DNA from: Streptomyces sp. CA-278952
GTDB taxonomy: Bacteria; Actinomycetota; Actinomycetes; Streptomycetales; Streptomycetaceae
NCBI RefSeq assembly: GCF_028747205.1
Contig: NZ_CP112880.1
Location: 1,860,001-1,924,000 of the forward strand
DNA length: 64,000 bases
Direction of reading: 5' to 3'
In this document: one piece after another, positions 1 to 8,600 of the stretch
Position numbering within the stretch: the first letter of the stretch is position 1
Layout of the letters: each line of letters starts with the position of its first letter
Notes under the pieces: generated by a model
Databases searched by the model: none
What the model was told of the DNA's origin: nothing
The model's input: the letters and a program-made list of their open reading frames with translations, nothing else
Translations under genes and position numbers: made by a program

Positions 1-613
1 CGGGCTGCGACCGCCGGAGCGGTTCTTCCTGCGCTTCCCGCACGAGCTGTCGGGCGGTCAGCGCCAGCGCGTGGTGATCGCCGGGGCCCTGGTGCTGGAG
101 CCGGAGCTGATCGTGGCCGATGAGCCGGTGGCGTCGCTGGACGCGTCGGTACGGGGCGAGATCCTGGCGCTGCTGCTGCGCCTGCGGGACGAGCTGGGGC
201 TCTCGGCGCTGGTGGTCACCCACGACCTGGGGCTCGCCTGGAACATCGCGGACCGGGTGGCGGTGATGTATCTGGGCCGGATCGTCGAGACGGGCCCGGT
301 CGAGCAGCTGCTGACGGCCCCCCGGCATCCGTACACGCGGGCCCTGTTGTCCGTGCTCCCGGAGGCGGAGGGCGAACCGGTCGTGCTGGCCGGGGAGCCG
401 CCGGACCCCTCGAAGGTGCCCGGCGGCTGCCGGTTCCACGTCCGCTGCCAGGTCCTGGCCTCGGGCGAGGCGGAGCGGGCGGGCGTGGCGGAGGCGTGCC
501 GCACGGTGGATCTCCCGGTGCTGGACGGCGGTGGGGACACCCAGGTGGCGTGCCACTGGGCGGCGGCGCGCGGCGGGGAGGACCGGGGCGGGCCCGCCGG
601 GACGCCCGCCTGA
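1..613 (+). CDS. Peptide-type ABC transporter ATP-binding protein (5'-truncated by window edge)
   Basis: ATPase subunit of an oligopeptide/dipeptide-type ABC importer, acting at the cytoplasmic face of the membrane. The reading frame is open from base 2, so the start and Walker A lie outside the window; 203 residues are visible. Seen directly: signature LSGGQRQR at about bases 47-70, Walker B (LIVADEP) near 108-128, D-loop SLDASV and H-loop VVTHDLGL. The tail has the oligopeptide-family features PYTRALL and a Cys-containing G-C-R-F-H-V-R-C motif. The C-terminus is shorter than in many relatives but the stop is clean. It converges on the next gene with only a 12-base gap. Substrate cannot be told from the sequence. 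Confidence 0.9.
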   Translation, partial: GLRPPERFFLRFPHELSGGQRQRVVIAGALVLEPELIVADEPVASLDASVRGEILALLLRLRDELGLSALVVTHDLGLAWNIADRVAVMYLGRIVETGPVEQLLTAPRHPYTRALLSVLPEAEGEPVVLAGEPPDPSKVPGGCRFHVRCQVLASGEAERAGVAEACRTVDLPVLDGGGDTQVACHWAAARGGEDRGGPAGTPA

Positions 614-625
614 GGCAGGTGCTGT

Positions 626-1183
626 TCAGCGGGTCCGGTAGCGGGCGTAGATCAGTCCACTGGCGAAGGCGCGCTCCTCGACCAGTTCGAGGTCGAGGCG
701 CACGCCGTCGGGGAAGAACCGCTTGCCGCCGCCGACCACGCTCGTGGTGATGAAGAGGTGGTACTCGTCCACCAGGCCGGCCGCGATGGCCTGGGCGGCG
801 AGGTTCGGGCCGTCGACGGTGAGGTCCTGCTCGGCCTCGGCCTTGAGCCGGCGCACCGCGTCCGGGTCGAAGGTCCGCTCGATCCTGGTCCTCGCGCCGG
901 CCACCTCGTCGAGCGTCGTGGAGTACACGACCTTCTCCGCGGCCTGCCAGTCACGGGCGTACTGGAGGATGTGCGGCGGCTGACCGGGCTCGGTGTGCGC
1001 GGTCTCCCAGTAGACCATCGTCTCGTACATCCGCCGGCCGTAGAGGTACGTGCCGACGGGGCGGAAGAGGTCGCCGACGAAGGTGTGCACCTCCGGGTCC
1101 TCGGCCCCGGTCCCCAGGCCGCCCTCCGCCGCCTCGGCGTAGCCGTCGAGCGAGGTGATCATGGAATAGATGAGCTTGGCCAC
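626..1183 (-). CDS. Dihydrofolate reductase / RibD C-terminal-like reductase family protein
   Basis: A 185-residue protein of the RibD_C/DHFR-like fold, usually NAD(P)H-dependent oxidoreductases of unknown substrate. It opens with KLIYSMITSLDGYA, the family's N-terminal strand, and carries LYGRRMYETM and DLTVDGPNLAAQA, matching the conserved nucleotide-binding core, then GGGKRFFPDG near the end. The GTG start is chosen because a GGAG lies about six bases upstream. This is a stand-alone domain, not a RibD fusion, and no riboflavin genes are adjacent. It is divergent from the ArsR-like gene, so the operator array between them could also affect its promoter (inference). Confidence 0.85.
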   Translation of the reverse strand: MAKLIYSMITSLDGYAEAAEGGLGTGAEDPEVHTFVGDLFRPVGTYLYGRRMYETMVYWETAHTEPGQPPHILQYARDWQAAEKVVYSTTLDEVAGARTRIERTFDPDAVRRLKAEAEQDLTVDGPNLAAQAIAAGLVDEYHLFITTSVVGGGKRFFPDGVRLDLELVEERAFASGLIYARYRTR

Positions 1184-1306
1184 GGTGTCTCCTTCGGGTG
1201 CGAACGCTTGCCTGCCGACGGTCCACAGGTGTTGTCCCGAGGTCCCACAGGTGTTGACCCCCGGCCGGCCCGGAACTCATCGGCCGGACAGCCCGGGAGA
1301 TAGACC

Positions 1307-1374
1307 GCAAAGAGTTCTTCGCGAACAAGTTTTTGCGAAGAACTCTTCGCGAAGAACTCTTCGCAGTTTAGGCT
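1307..1374 (+). promoter_or_regulatory. Triple ArsR-type operator and leaderless promoter
   Basis: Two overlapping copies of GCGAAGAACTCTTCGC lie at 1335-1350 and 1349-1364, and an inverted copy with one mismatch at 1307-1322. Each is a near-palindrome with 7-base arms around a 2-base centre. A -10-like TAGGCT at 1369-1374 stands 7 bases before the ATG at 1382 with no ribosome binding site between, which fits a leaderless transcript. Operators covering the region just upstream of the -10 fit autorepression by the downstream winged-helix protein (inference). Confidence 0.7.
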
Positions 1375-1381
1375 GTGCCGT

Positions 1382-2020
1382 ATGACAACAGATGACGCGT
1401 CGGACCGGTCGGACGCCCCGGCCGCCGGAGAGGGATCGGTCGTCCTGGACGCCAAGGGGCTGCGTGCTCTGGCGCATCCGGTGCGCGTGCAGTTGGTCGG
1501 GCTGCTGGGGAAGCACGGCCCGTCCACAGCCACCCGCCTCGCGGAGCGGCTGGGGGTGAACTCCGGGACGGCCAGCTACCACCTGCGTCAGCTCGGCGCG
1601 GCCGGCTTCGTCGAGGAGGACACGGAGCGCGGCAACGCACGCGAGCGGTGGTGGCGTCCGGTGCACCGGACGATCTGGTTCAGCGATCCGGAGCTGACCG
1701 AGCAGGAGCCCGAGGCCGCACTCGCCTATCAGCAGTCCGTCGCCGCCCTCCACACCCTGCGCACCCAGCAGACCCTGAACGGGCTGCAGACGATGGACCG
1801 CGTCTGGCGGAACGCCTTCGACCTGAGCGACTGGGCCCTTCGGCTCACGCCCGAGGAAACCACCGCCCTGTACGAGGAGTTGGCGGAGGTCGTCACGCGC
1901 TACCGGCGGGACACCCCCGAGGCCGCGGCAAACGCCCCCGAGGGCGCCGAGCGGGTCGGCGTCATCACCCATATCCTGCCCGAGCCGGACGCCCCCGCGC
2001 CGGGAACGGAGCCGCAGTGA
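1382..2020 (+). CDS. ArsR-like winged-helix transcriptional regulator
   Basis: A 212-residue DNA-binding repressor candidate. Residues about 28-85 form the winged helix: LRALAHPVRVQLVGLL, then ATRLAERLGVNSGTASYHLRQL as recognition helix, then a wing. This is the HTH_20/ArsR arrangement found in actinobacterial regulators next to efflux pumps. The long C-terminal part is predicted helical and lacks metal-binding CxC motifs, so the ligand is more likely a small organic molecule than a metal (inference). The ATG directly follows a -10-like element, so it is probably leaderless. Its stop overlaps the start of the MFS gene by 4 bases, giving translational coupling, and the operator array upstream implies autoregulation of the pair. 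Confidence 0.88.
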   Translation: MTTDDASDRSDAPAAGEGSVVLDAKGLRALAHPVRVQLVGLLGKHGPSTATRLAERLGVNSGTASYHLRQLGAAGFVEEDTERGNARERWWRPVHRTIWFSDPELTEQEPEAALAYQQSVAALHTLRTQQTLNGLQTMDRVWRNAFDLSDWALRLTPEETTALYEELAEVVTRYRRDTPEAAANAPEGAERVGVITHILPEPDAPAPGTEPQ

Positions 2021-3363
2021 CCACGGCCGCTCCCGGCGGCGTCGGCGGAGCATCCGCGAAACGGTCCTTACGCCCGCTGGCCGGGGTGCTGGCGGCCATC
2101 GCCGTGTCCGTGACCGGCACGCGGATCTCGCTGGTGGCACTGCCCTGGTTCGTGCTCGTCACCACGGGCAGCGCCACCATGACCGGGCTGGTCGCCTTCT
2201 GCGAGATGGCGCCCTACGTGGTGGTCAAGGCGTTCACCGGCCCTCTGGTGGATCGGACCGGGCCGCGGGCCATCTCCTGGACCACGGACCTCGCGAGCGC
2301 GGCCGCCGCCGCGGCGATCCCGCTGCTCCACAGCCTGGACCTGCTGTCCTTCCCCGTCCTGCTGGGCCTGGTCGCGGTGATCGGCGCGGCACGTGGCCCG
2401 GGCGACCTGGCCAAGGAAGTCATGGTCCCGGAGGCCGCCGAGCGCTGCGGTACGACTCTGGTGCGGGCCACCGGCCTGTCCGGCGTGATCGAACGGCTCG
2501 CCTCCACGATCGGTCCGGCGGCGGGCGGCGCCCTGGTGGCCCTGCTCGGCCCCATGACGGGCCTGGTCGTCAACGCGGGCTGCTTCGCCCTCGGTTCGGT
2601 GCTCGTCGCCGTCGCGCTGCCTCGCGGTATGGGGCGTCCGGTCGTGGACCCCTCGGCACCGGCCGGCGGAGAGGAGGCGGGCTACTGGCGCCGGTTCGGC
2701 GAGGGCTTCACCTTCCTCCGGCACGAGCCGCTGCTGCTCGCCGTGATCGTCATGGTCGGGATCACCAACCTGCTGGACGCGGCGATGACCACCCTGTTGG
2801 TTCCCGTCTGGGCGGGGGAATCCGGAAACGGCCCGGCGGCGATCGGCCTGATCGGCAGTGTGATGGGGGCGGCCGCGGTGGGCGGGAGTCTCATCGCCGC
2901 GATGGCCGCGCACCGGCTCCGCCGCAGGTTGGTCGTCCTCGGCGGATTCCTGCTGGCCGGGGCGCCGAGATTCCTGGTGCTCGCCGCCGACGCCCCCTTG
3001 GGCGCGGTCCTGGCCGTCTTCGCCGTCAGCGGGTTCGGTGCCGGGTTCATCAACCCCGTGCTGGGGGCCGTCCTCGTGGAACGGGTGCCGCGCCGGATGC
3101 TGGGCCGGGTCAACGCGCTCGGTGACGCACTGTCCTGGTCCGGAATCCCGCTGGGTGGGCTGCTCGCCGGCGCGGCGGTGTCCGCGGTCGGACTGACTCC
3201 GGTGCTCCTCGCCTGCGGGGCCGCGTACTTCCTCACCACGAATCTGACGGGGCTGCGGCCGGAATGGCGCGCGATGGACCGTCCTCGCGAGGGCGAGGGC
3301 GAGGGCGTCCTGGCGCCGCAGGCGGAGAAGGGCACCGAGCGAGGCGGTGCGACGGTGCCCTGA
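2017..3363 (+). CDS. MFS transporter (probable drug/metabolite efflux)
   Basis: A 448-residue polytopic membrane protein of the major facilitator superfamily with about 12 hydrophobic segments and a central loop near residues 205-225. The N-terminus has ISLVALPWFVLVTTGSATMT and the charged loop PLVDRTGPR that corresponds to the motif-A region; a second RRMLGRVNALGD lies in the C-terminal half, as in the MFS_3 (enterobactin exporter/macrolide efflux-like) group. The GTG start overlaps the ArsR-like stop (GTGA), so the two are probably one transcript. Efflux of the regulator's inducer is the simplest model; the substrate is unknown. Its stop abuts the stop of the convergent XdhC gene with no spacer. 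Confidence 0.87.
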   Translation: MTTAAPGGVGGASAKRSLRPLAGVLAAIAVSVTGTRISLVALPWFVLVTTGSATMTGLVAFCEMAPYVVVKAFTGPLVDRTGPRAISWTTDLASAAAAAAIPLLHSLDLLSFPVLLGLVAVIGAARGPGDLAKEVMVPEAAERCGTTLVRATGLSGVIERLASTIGPAAGGALVALLGPMTGLVVNAGCFALGSVLVAVALPRGMGRPVVDPSAPAGGEEAGYWRRFGEGFTFLRHEPLLLAVIVMVGITNLLDAAMTTLLVPVWAGESGNGPAAIGLIGSVMGAAAVGGSLIAAMAAHRLRRRLVVLGGFLLAGAPRFLVLAADAPLGAVLAVFAVSGFGAGFINPVLGAVLVERVPRRMLGRVNALGDALSWSGIPLGGLLAGAAVSAVGLTPVLLACGAAYFLTTNLTGLRPEWRAMDRPREGEGEGVLAPQAEKGTERGGATVP

Positions 3364-4491
3364 CTATCCCTGGGCGGCCGGCCCGCCGTGGTGGATCGCC
3401 CCCGTCAGTTCGCCGAGCGGACGGCCCGTGCCGCCCCAGCGGTGCTGGATGATCTCGGCGGCGATCGAGACCGCCGTCTCCTCCGGCGTACGGGCTCCGA
3501 GGTCGAGGCCCACGGGTGAGGCGAGGCGCGCGAGGTGGGTCTCGTCCACCCCGGCCGCGCGCAGGCGGGTCAGCCGGTCGTGGTGGGTGCGGCGGCTGCC
3601 CATCACCCCGATGTACGCGGCGGGCGTGCGCAGGGCCGCGACGAGCAGGGGCACGTCGAATTTGGGGTCGTGGGTGAGCACGCAGATCGCGGTGCGGGCG
3701 TCGACCTCGGTGGACTCGAGGTAGGTGTGCGGCCAGGCGCGGACGACCTCGTCCGCCGTGGGGAAGCGCTCCCGGGTGGCGAAGGCGGGGCGGGCGTCGC
3801 AGACGGTGACCCGGTAGCCGAGGAACGAGCCGATGCGGGCGGTGGCCGCCGCGTGGTCGATCGCGCCGAAGACGAGCATGCGGGGCGGCGGGGCGTACGT
3901 ACGGACGAAGACGGCGACCTCCTGCATCCGGCGCTGCCCCCGGGCCCCGTACCACTGGATCGCGGTGTGGCTCTGAGCCAGCAGGCCCCGGGCGTCGTCG
4001 GTGACGGCGGCGTCCAGCCCTTCGGAACCGAGAGTGCCGGGGCTGCCGGGGGCGTCGGCGGGCCGGACGACCAGGCGGGCCCCGGTCTCCGCCGCGCCGG
4101 ACAGGACCGTGGCCTCGGCGACCGGCCGATCGGCGGCGATCAGGTCCAGCACGGCCGCGAGATCCTCGCGTTCGGCGGCGGTCGCGTAGGCGCGCACCAG
4201 GATGTCGATCGTGCCGCCGCAGGTCAGGCCGGTACCGAACGCCTCGTCGTCGCTGATCCCGTACGACACCACGCGCGGCCCGGCCCCGGCGAGCACTTCG
4301 CGGGCGACCTCGTACACATCGCTTTCGACACAGCCTCCGGAGACGCTGCCGACCACCGTCCCCGCCGCGTCGACGGCCAGCACGGCACCGGGGTCGCGAG
4401 GCGCGCTGCCGTGCACGGCGACAACGGTCGCCAGGGCGAAGGGGATGCCGTCGGCGCACCGGGCACGGAGGGCGGGCAGGATGTCGCGCAC
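3364..4491 (-). CDS. XdhC/CoxI family protein
   Basis: A 375-residue XdhC-family protein. Family members help insert or protect the sulfurated molybdenum cofactor of xanthine dehydrogenase-type enzymes. The N-terminal CoxI part carries SAPRDPGAVLAV and GSVSGGCVESDVYE (residues about 28-65); the conserved Cys of GGCVE is present. The C-terminal half has a Rossmann-like start (RMLVFGAIDHAAATA) and YIGVMGSRRTH near residue 290, as in XdhC_C. No molybdenum hydroxylase genes are adjacent, so it acts either in trans or on an unlinked enzyme (inference). The GTG start has no good ribosome binding site. Upstream it is insulated from ribF by a 21-bp hairpin. Confidence 0.88.
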   Translation of the reverse strand: MRDILPALRARCADGIPFALATVVAVHGSAPRDPGAVLAVDAAGTVVGSVSGGCVESDVYEVAREVLAGAGPRVVSYGISDDEAFGTGLTCGGTIDILVRAYATAAEREDLAAVLDLIAADRPVAEATVLSGAAETGARLVVRPADAPGSPGTLGSEGLDAAVTDDARGLLAQSHTAIQWYGARGQRRMQEVAVFVRTYAPPPRMLVFGAIDHAAATARIGSFLGYRVTVCDARPAFATRERFPTADEVVRAWPHTYLESTEVDARTAICVLTHDPKFDVPLLVAALRTPAAYIGVMGSRRTHHDRLTRLRAAGVDETHLARLASPVGLDLGARTPEETAVSIAAEIIQHRWGGTGRPLGELTGAIHHGGPAAQG

Positions 4492-4538
4492 CCTGTCAGC
4501 ATCCGTCGCCCGCGGACGGACCGCACGGTGAGGGTGGG

Positions 4539-4591
4539 GCCTGTCGTCACATTCCCGTCGTCGCCCGGCAGACGGGAATGTGACGACAGGC
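4539..4591 (-). terminator. Perfect 21-bp hairpin terminator after ribF
   Basis: Arms 4539-4559 and 4571-4591 are exact reverse complements with an 11-base loop. It lies 9 bases past the ribF stop and upstream of xdhC on the same strand. No U-tract follows, which is common for actinobacterial terminators. Confidence 0.8.
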
Positions 4592-4600
4592 GCCCCGACG

Positions 4601-5557
4601 TCAGTGGGTGAGGTCGTAGGCGGCGGTCAGCTCGCCGGCGCGCTTCACATCGGCGGCCATGGCGACCAGGAGGTCGTCGATCGAGTCGAACTTCAGCATG
4701 CCCCGGACGTAGGCGAGGAAGTCGACGGCCACGTGCAGCCCGTACAGGTCCAGGTCGACACGGCCGATGGCGTACGCCTCGACGGTCCGCTCCGTGCCGT
4801 CGAACTGCGGGTTCGTGCCGACCGAGATCGCGGCGGGCATCGACTCCCCGTCCACCTCCAGCCAGCCGGCGTAGACGCCGTCGGCCGGGATCGCGGTGTG
4901 CGGGAGGGTCTCGACGTTGGCCGTCGGGAAGCCCAGCTCCCGGCCGCGCTGCGCGCCGCGCACCACGATGCCCTCGACCCGGTGCGGGCGGCCGAGGATC
5001 TCGGCGGCCCCGGCGACGTCGCCCTCGGCGATCAGCCGCCGGGTCAGCGTGGAGGAGAACGGCTGCCCGCCGCCCGCCTCGCCCGTGACGTACAGGTCGA
5101 TGACCTCGACGGTGTAGTCGTAGGTGGCGCCCAGCTCGGTCAGGAGTGCGACGTTCCCCGCGGCCTTGTGGCCGAAGCGGAAGTTGGGGCCCTCGATGAC
5201 GGCCTTGGCGTGCAGCCGGTCGACGAGGACCTTCGCGATGAAGTCGGCGGGCGACAGCTGGGAGAACTCGGCGGTGAACGGCAGGATCAGCAGGGCGTCC
5301 ACGCCCAGCTCGGCCATCAGCTCGGCGCGACGGTGGTGCGGGGCGAGCAGCGGCGGGTGGCTGCCGGGGCGGACGACCTCGCTGGGGTGCGGGTCGAAGG
5401 TGACGACGACCGACGGGACGCCCAGCTCACGGGCGCGCTCGACGGCCCGGCCGATGATCAGCTGGTGTCCGCGGTGCACGCCGTCGTAGGAGCCGATGGT
5501 GACGACGCTGCGCCCCCAGTCCTGGGGGATGTCCTCCAAGCCACGCCAGCGCTGCAC
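4601..5557 (-). CDS. ribF: Bifunctional riboflavin kinase / FAD synthetase
   Basis: A 318-residue RibF: it phosphorylates riboflavin to FMN and adenylylates FMN to FAD in the cytoplasm. The N-terminal nucleotidyltransferase domain has SVVTIGSYDGVHRGHQLII (a GxYDGVHxGH motif) and EGPNFRFGHKAAGN; the C-terminal flavokinase domain has GRELGFPTANVE and VGTNPQFDGTERTVEAY. Length fits the family. The GTG start at 5557 is preceded by GAGGAG with an 8-base spacer; upstream in-frame codons lack a good site. It follows the large protease-like/NTPase gene by 43 bases on the same strand and ends at a strong hairpin. No FMN riboswitch is seen upstream because the preceding sequence is coding. Confidence 0.96.
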   Translation of the reverse strand: MQRWRGLEDIPQDWGRSVVTIGSYDGVHRGHQLIIGRAVERARELGVPSVVVTFDPHPSEVVRPGSHPPLLAPHHRRAELMAELGVDALLILPFTAEFSQLSPADFIAKVLVDRLHAKAVIEGPNFRFGHKAAGNVALLTELGATYDYTVEVIDLYVTGEAGGGQPFSSTLTRRLIAEGDVAGAAEILGRPHRVEGIVVRGAQRGRELGFPTANVETLPHTAIPADGVYAGWLEVDGESMPAAISVGTNPQFDGTERTVEAYAIGRVDLDLYGLHVAVDFLAYVRGMLKFDSIDDLLVAMAADVKRAGELTAAYDLTH

Positions 5558-5600
5558 TGTGACCGCTCCTCGCCCGAACCTGTGTACGTGTGTATGTCGA

Positions 5601-8600
5601 TTACGCAGGTCTAAGACTGCCATGCGCACGTCCCGCCGACTGCATCGGCATCGGCATCGACGGGCGTGACGTCTCCAACGCCTCGACCGTGCGCCGGGCG
5701 CTCGGCCCCACGACCGCCGCCCACTCCTGCGGGGCGTCGGCCAGCCAGCGGGTGACGAGTGCGGCGAATCCCGGCACGTCGCGGGCGAGCTCGACCAGCC
5801 CCCGGTCGAAACGGGCGGCGCCCTCGGGGGTACGGACCAGGAGCATCCCGGTCCGGTGGACGAGCGCGCGCGTACGGATCTCCGGGCGGCGCTGAGAGCC
5901 CTCGGCGGCGGTCCGGAGCAGGGCCTCCAGCACATCCGGGTCCCGGCCGGTGACCTGCTCGAACTCCAGCAGGACCTCCAGCAGCTCCGCCCGCAGCGGC
6001 CGGGACGCGGCGCTCCCGGCCCCGGCGAGGACCCGGGCGAGCGCGGCGCGGACCGGCGGCGGTGCGGGGCGGTCCCGCAGCAGCCCGGTCACCAGGGGCA
6101 GGAGGAGGGCCCGGGCGGCCGGACCGTGCTCCAGGCGGAGGTCGACGTACTCGGCGGCGTGCGTGCCGTCCTCGGGGTGGGCGTCGATGTACTCCCGTAC
6201 GAGTCCGGCGACGTGCAGCGCGAGCGCGGGCGTGTCGAGCCCGGCCAGTGCCCGCAGCACCGCTCCCCCACTGCCCCCGGGGCGGGCCAGGCGGGCGCGG
6301 AGGGCGGCGAGGACCGGCTCCTGGTGGTCCGGGAACACCTCGGCGAGCAGCTCGACGGGCAGCCGGGGGTCTCCGGCGGCGAACGCGCGCAGCGCCCCGG
6401 GGAGGTGGGTGCTCCTGGCCACCGGGTCCCGGACGAGGAGGGTGAGGGCGGCGGCGTGCAGGGCGGCGTCCTCGGGGCGGTCCAGCAGCACGAGGGCGGC
6501 GGAGCGCAGCAGGGCCCGGTCGCCCTCGGCGGTGACCCGCTGCTGGAGGAGTCCACCGTAGCGGGCGGCGGCGGAGCGGCGGGCCGGCCGGTCCTCGTCG
6601 CGGGCCCAGCGCTCCACGGCCCGGCAGAGCGCGGTGGGCTCGTCCTCGGCGAGGGCCAGCAGCAGCTCCCCGGCCCGCTGGTGCGGGGTGGCGATCAGCG
6701 CGTCGGTCAGCTCGTCGGGGGCGAGGTCGCGGTGGGCGTACAGCAGGGCCTGCGCGGCGGCGGCGACCGTGGGGCGCAGCGGGACGTCCGGCGCGTCGGG
6801 GCCCACGAGCAGCGGGCGTTCGTCGGTGAACCAGCGGCACAGCAGCGGCTGGACGGCCGGGGCGTCGAGGGCGAGGCGGCGGGCGACGGCGTCGAGATAG
6901 CGTTCGTCGCCGTCGGTACGGGGCAGTCCGTCGGCGGGCACGAGGCGGCGGAGCAGATCGATCCGGTCCTCCTCGGGCAGCCTCAGCCGGCGCCAGAACC
7001 AGGGCCCGAACTCCCCGTACGCCCCGAGGTCCCGGGGTCCTTCGGGGGCGGCGGAGCGGCGGGTGATGCGTCCGGCGAGGACCCGCAGGACGCCGAGATA
7101 GGGGCGGGCGTCGGGCACCCGCAGCAGGCTGCCGTTCAGCAGGTGGGCCGCCCACCAGGCGGCGTCCTCGTCGCGCGGGCCCGCGTCGGTCCACAGCCGG
7201 TCCAGCGCCTCGATCAGGTCGGCCATCCGGTGCGCGAGCGCGGCGGTGCCCTGGCGGCGGCCGAGGAGCACCATCGCCTGGATCACCGGTCCGGTGCGGT
7301 GCCGGGGCACGGGCAGGCTGCGGGGTTCGCCGGCGGTGCGGGGGCGCGGCACCCGGTCCGGTCCGCCGCTCCCCCGGTGCCAGCGGTGCACCAGGGACCG
7401 CAGGGCCGCGTCCAGGTCGAGGTGGGCGCCCTGCACCCAGTCGCCGAGCTCCTCGTGGGCGAAGCGGTAGCCCGCACCGGCGGGGACGAGCAGGCCCTCG
7501 GTGAGGACGGCGGAGGCCCAGCCGGTGCGCCAGGGGAAGGTCTCCTCGAACGCCGTCCGGTCCAGCTCACCCTGGCCGGGCCCCAGGCAGCGGCGGGCCG
7601 CCTCGTGGACCTGGCCCGCCACGCGCGCGGCGAGGCGGCGCACGGCGGCGCCGCGTGGCTGTTCGTCGGCGGCGGCCGCGATCCGGACCGCGACGCGTAC
7701 GCACAGCAGGTCGAGGTGGGCGCCGAAGACGTCCTCGGTGTCGGGCCGGCCCGGCACCCCGGGCGGCAGCGCGGCGCGGACCTCGGCAAGGAGCCGCAGG
7801 GTGAGCGGGTGCCGGTCGTGGCCGGGGGCGAGGGCGGCGGGCGGGATCCCGTAGGCCTCCATGGCCCGCTCGGCCTGCTCGCGGGTGAGGTCGCCCAGGC
7901 GCAGGGCGGGCGGCAGCCTGCGGGCGGGGCGGTGCGGGCGGTGCAGGGCGCCCGGTGGATAGAGGCCGCCGGCGGTCTCCCAGTGCTCGGGGCGGCAGGC
8001 CACGACGAGCCGGACGCCCTGCGCGCGCAGCCAGGCGGCGGTCTCTGCCGTCCAGTCGGCGAGCCGGTGGGCCAGCAGCGGCTCCATCTCCTCGGGGCCG
8101 TCGAGGACCACCAGGAGCGGCTGCCCGGCGTCGGCGGCGAGCCGGGCGACGCGCTCCGGGGTGGCCGTGCTCATGTCGCCGCGGGCGCCCGCGGCGGTGA
8201 CGATCCGGGCGGCGCGGGTGAGGGCCCGGCTCGCGGCGTCCGCGATCGAGGTGTCCTCGGCCAGCAGGTCCGCGCCGCGCAGCCAGAGCGTGGGGGCGGG
8301 CGAGCCGCCGTCGGCGCGGCGGGCTGCGAGAGCGGCCAGCTCGGTGGTGCGGCCGGTGCCGGGCGCTCCGACGAGGCCGAGGACGAGGCCCGTACCCGCC
8401 GCGAAGGCGCCGAGCTCGGCGTGGACCTCGGCGCGCTCCACGGGGGCGGTGCGGGCGCGCGGGCCGGCCGCCGAGCCGACGGAGGTGGCGGTGAGCTGGA
8501 GGGCCCCGGCGAGGTTGAGATCGGGGCCGTAGGCGGGGGCGGCGGTGGCGTTGCGGCGCAGCAGGGCATCCAGGGTGTCGTCCGCGCCCCGGGGGATCGG

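Noticed and set aside
5558..5600. FMN riboswitch before ribF
   Set aside because: Only 43 bases separate ribF from the upstream coding sequence; no room for the conserved fold.
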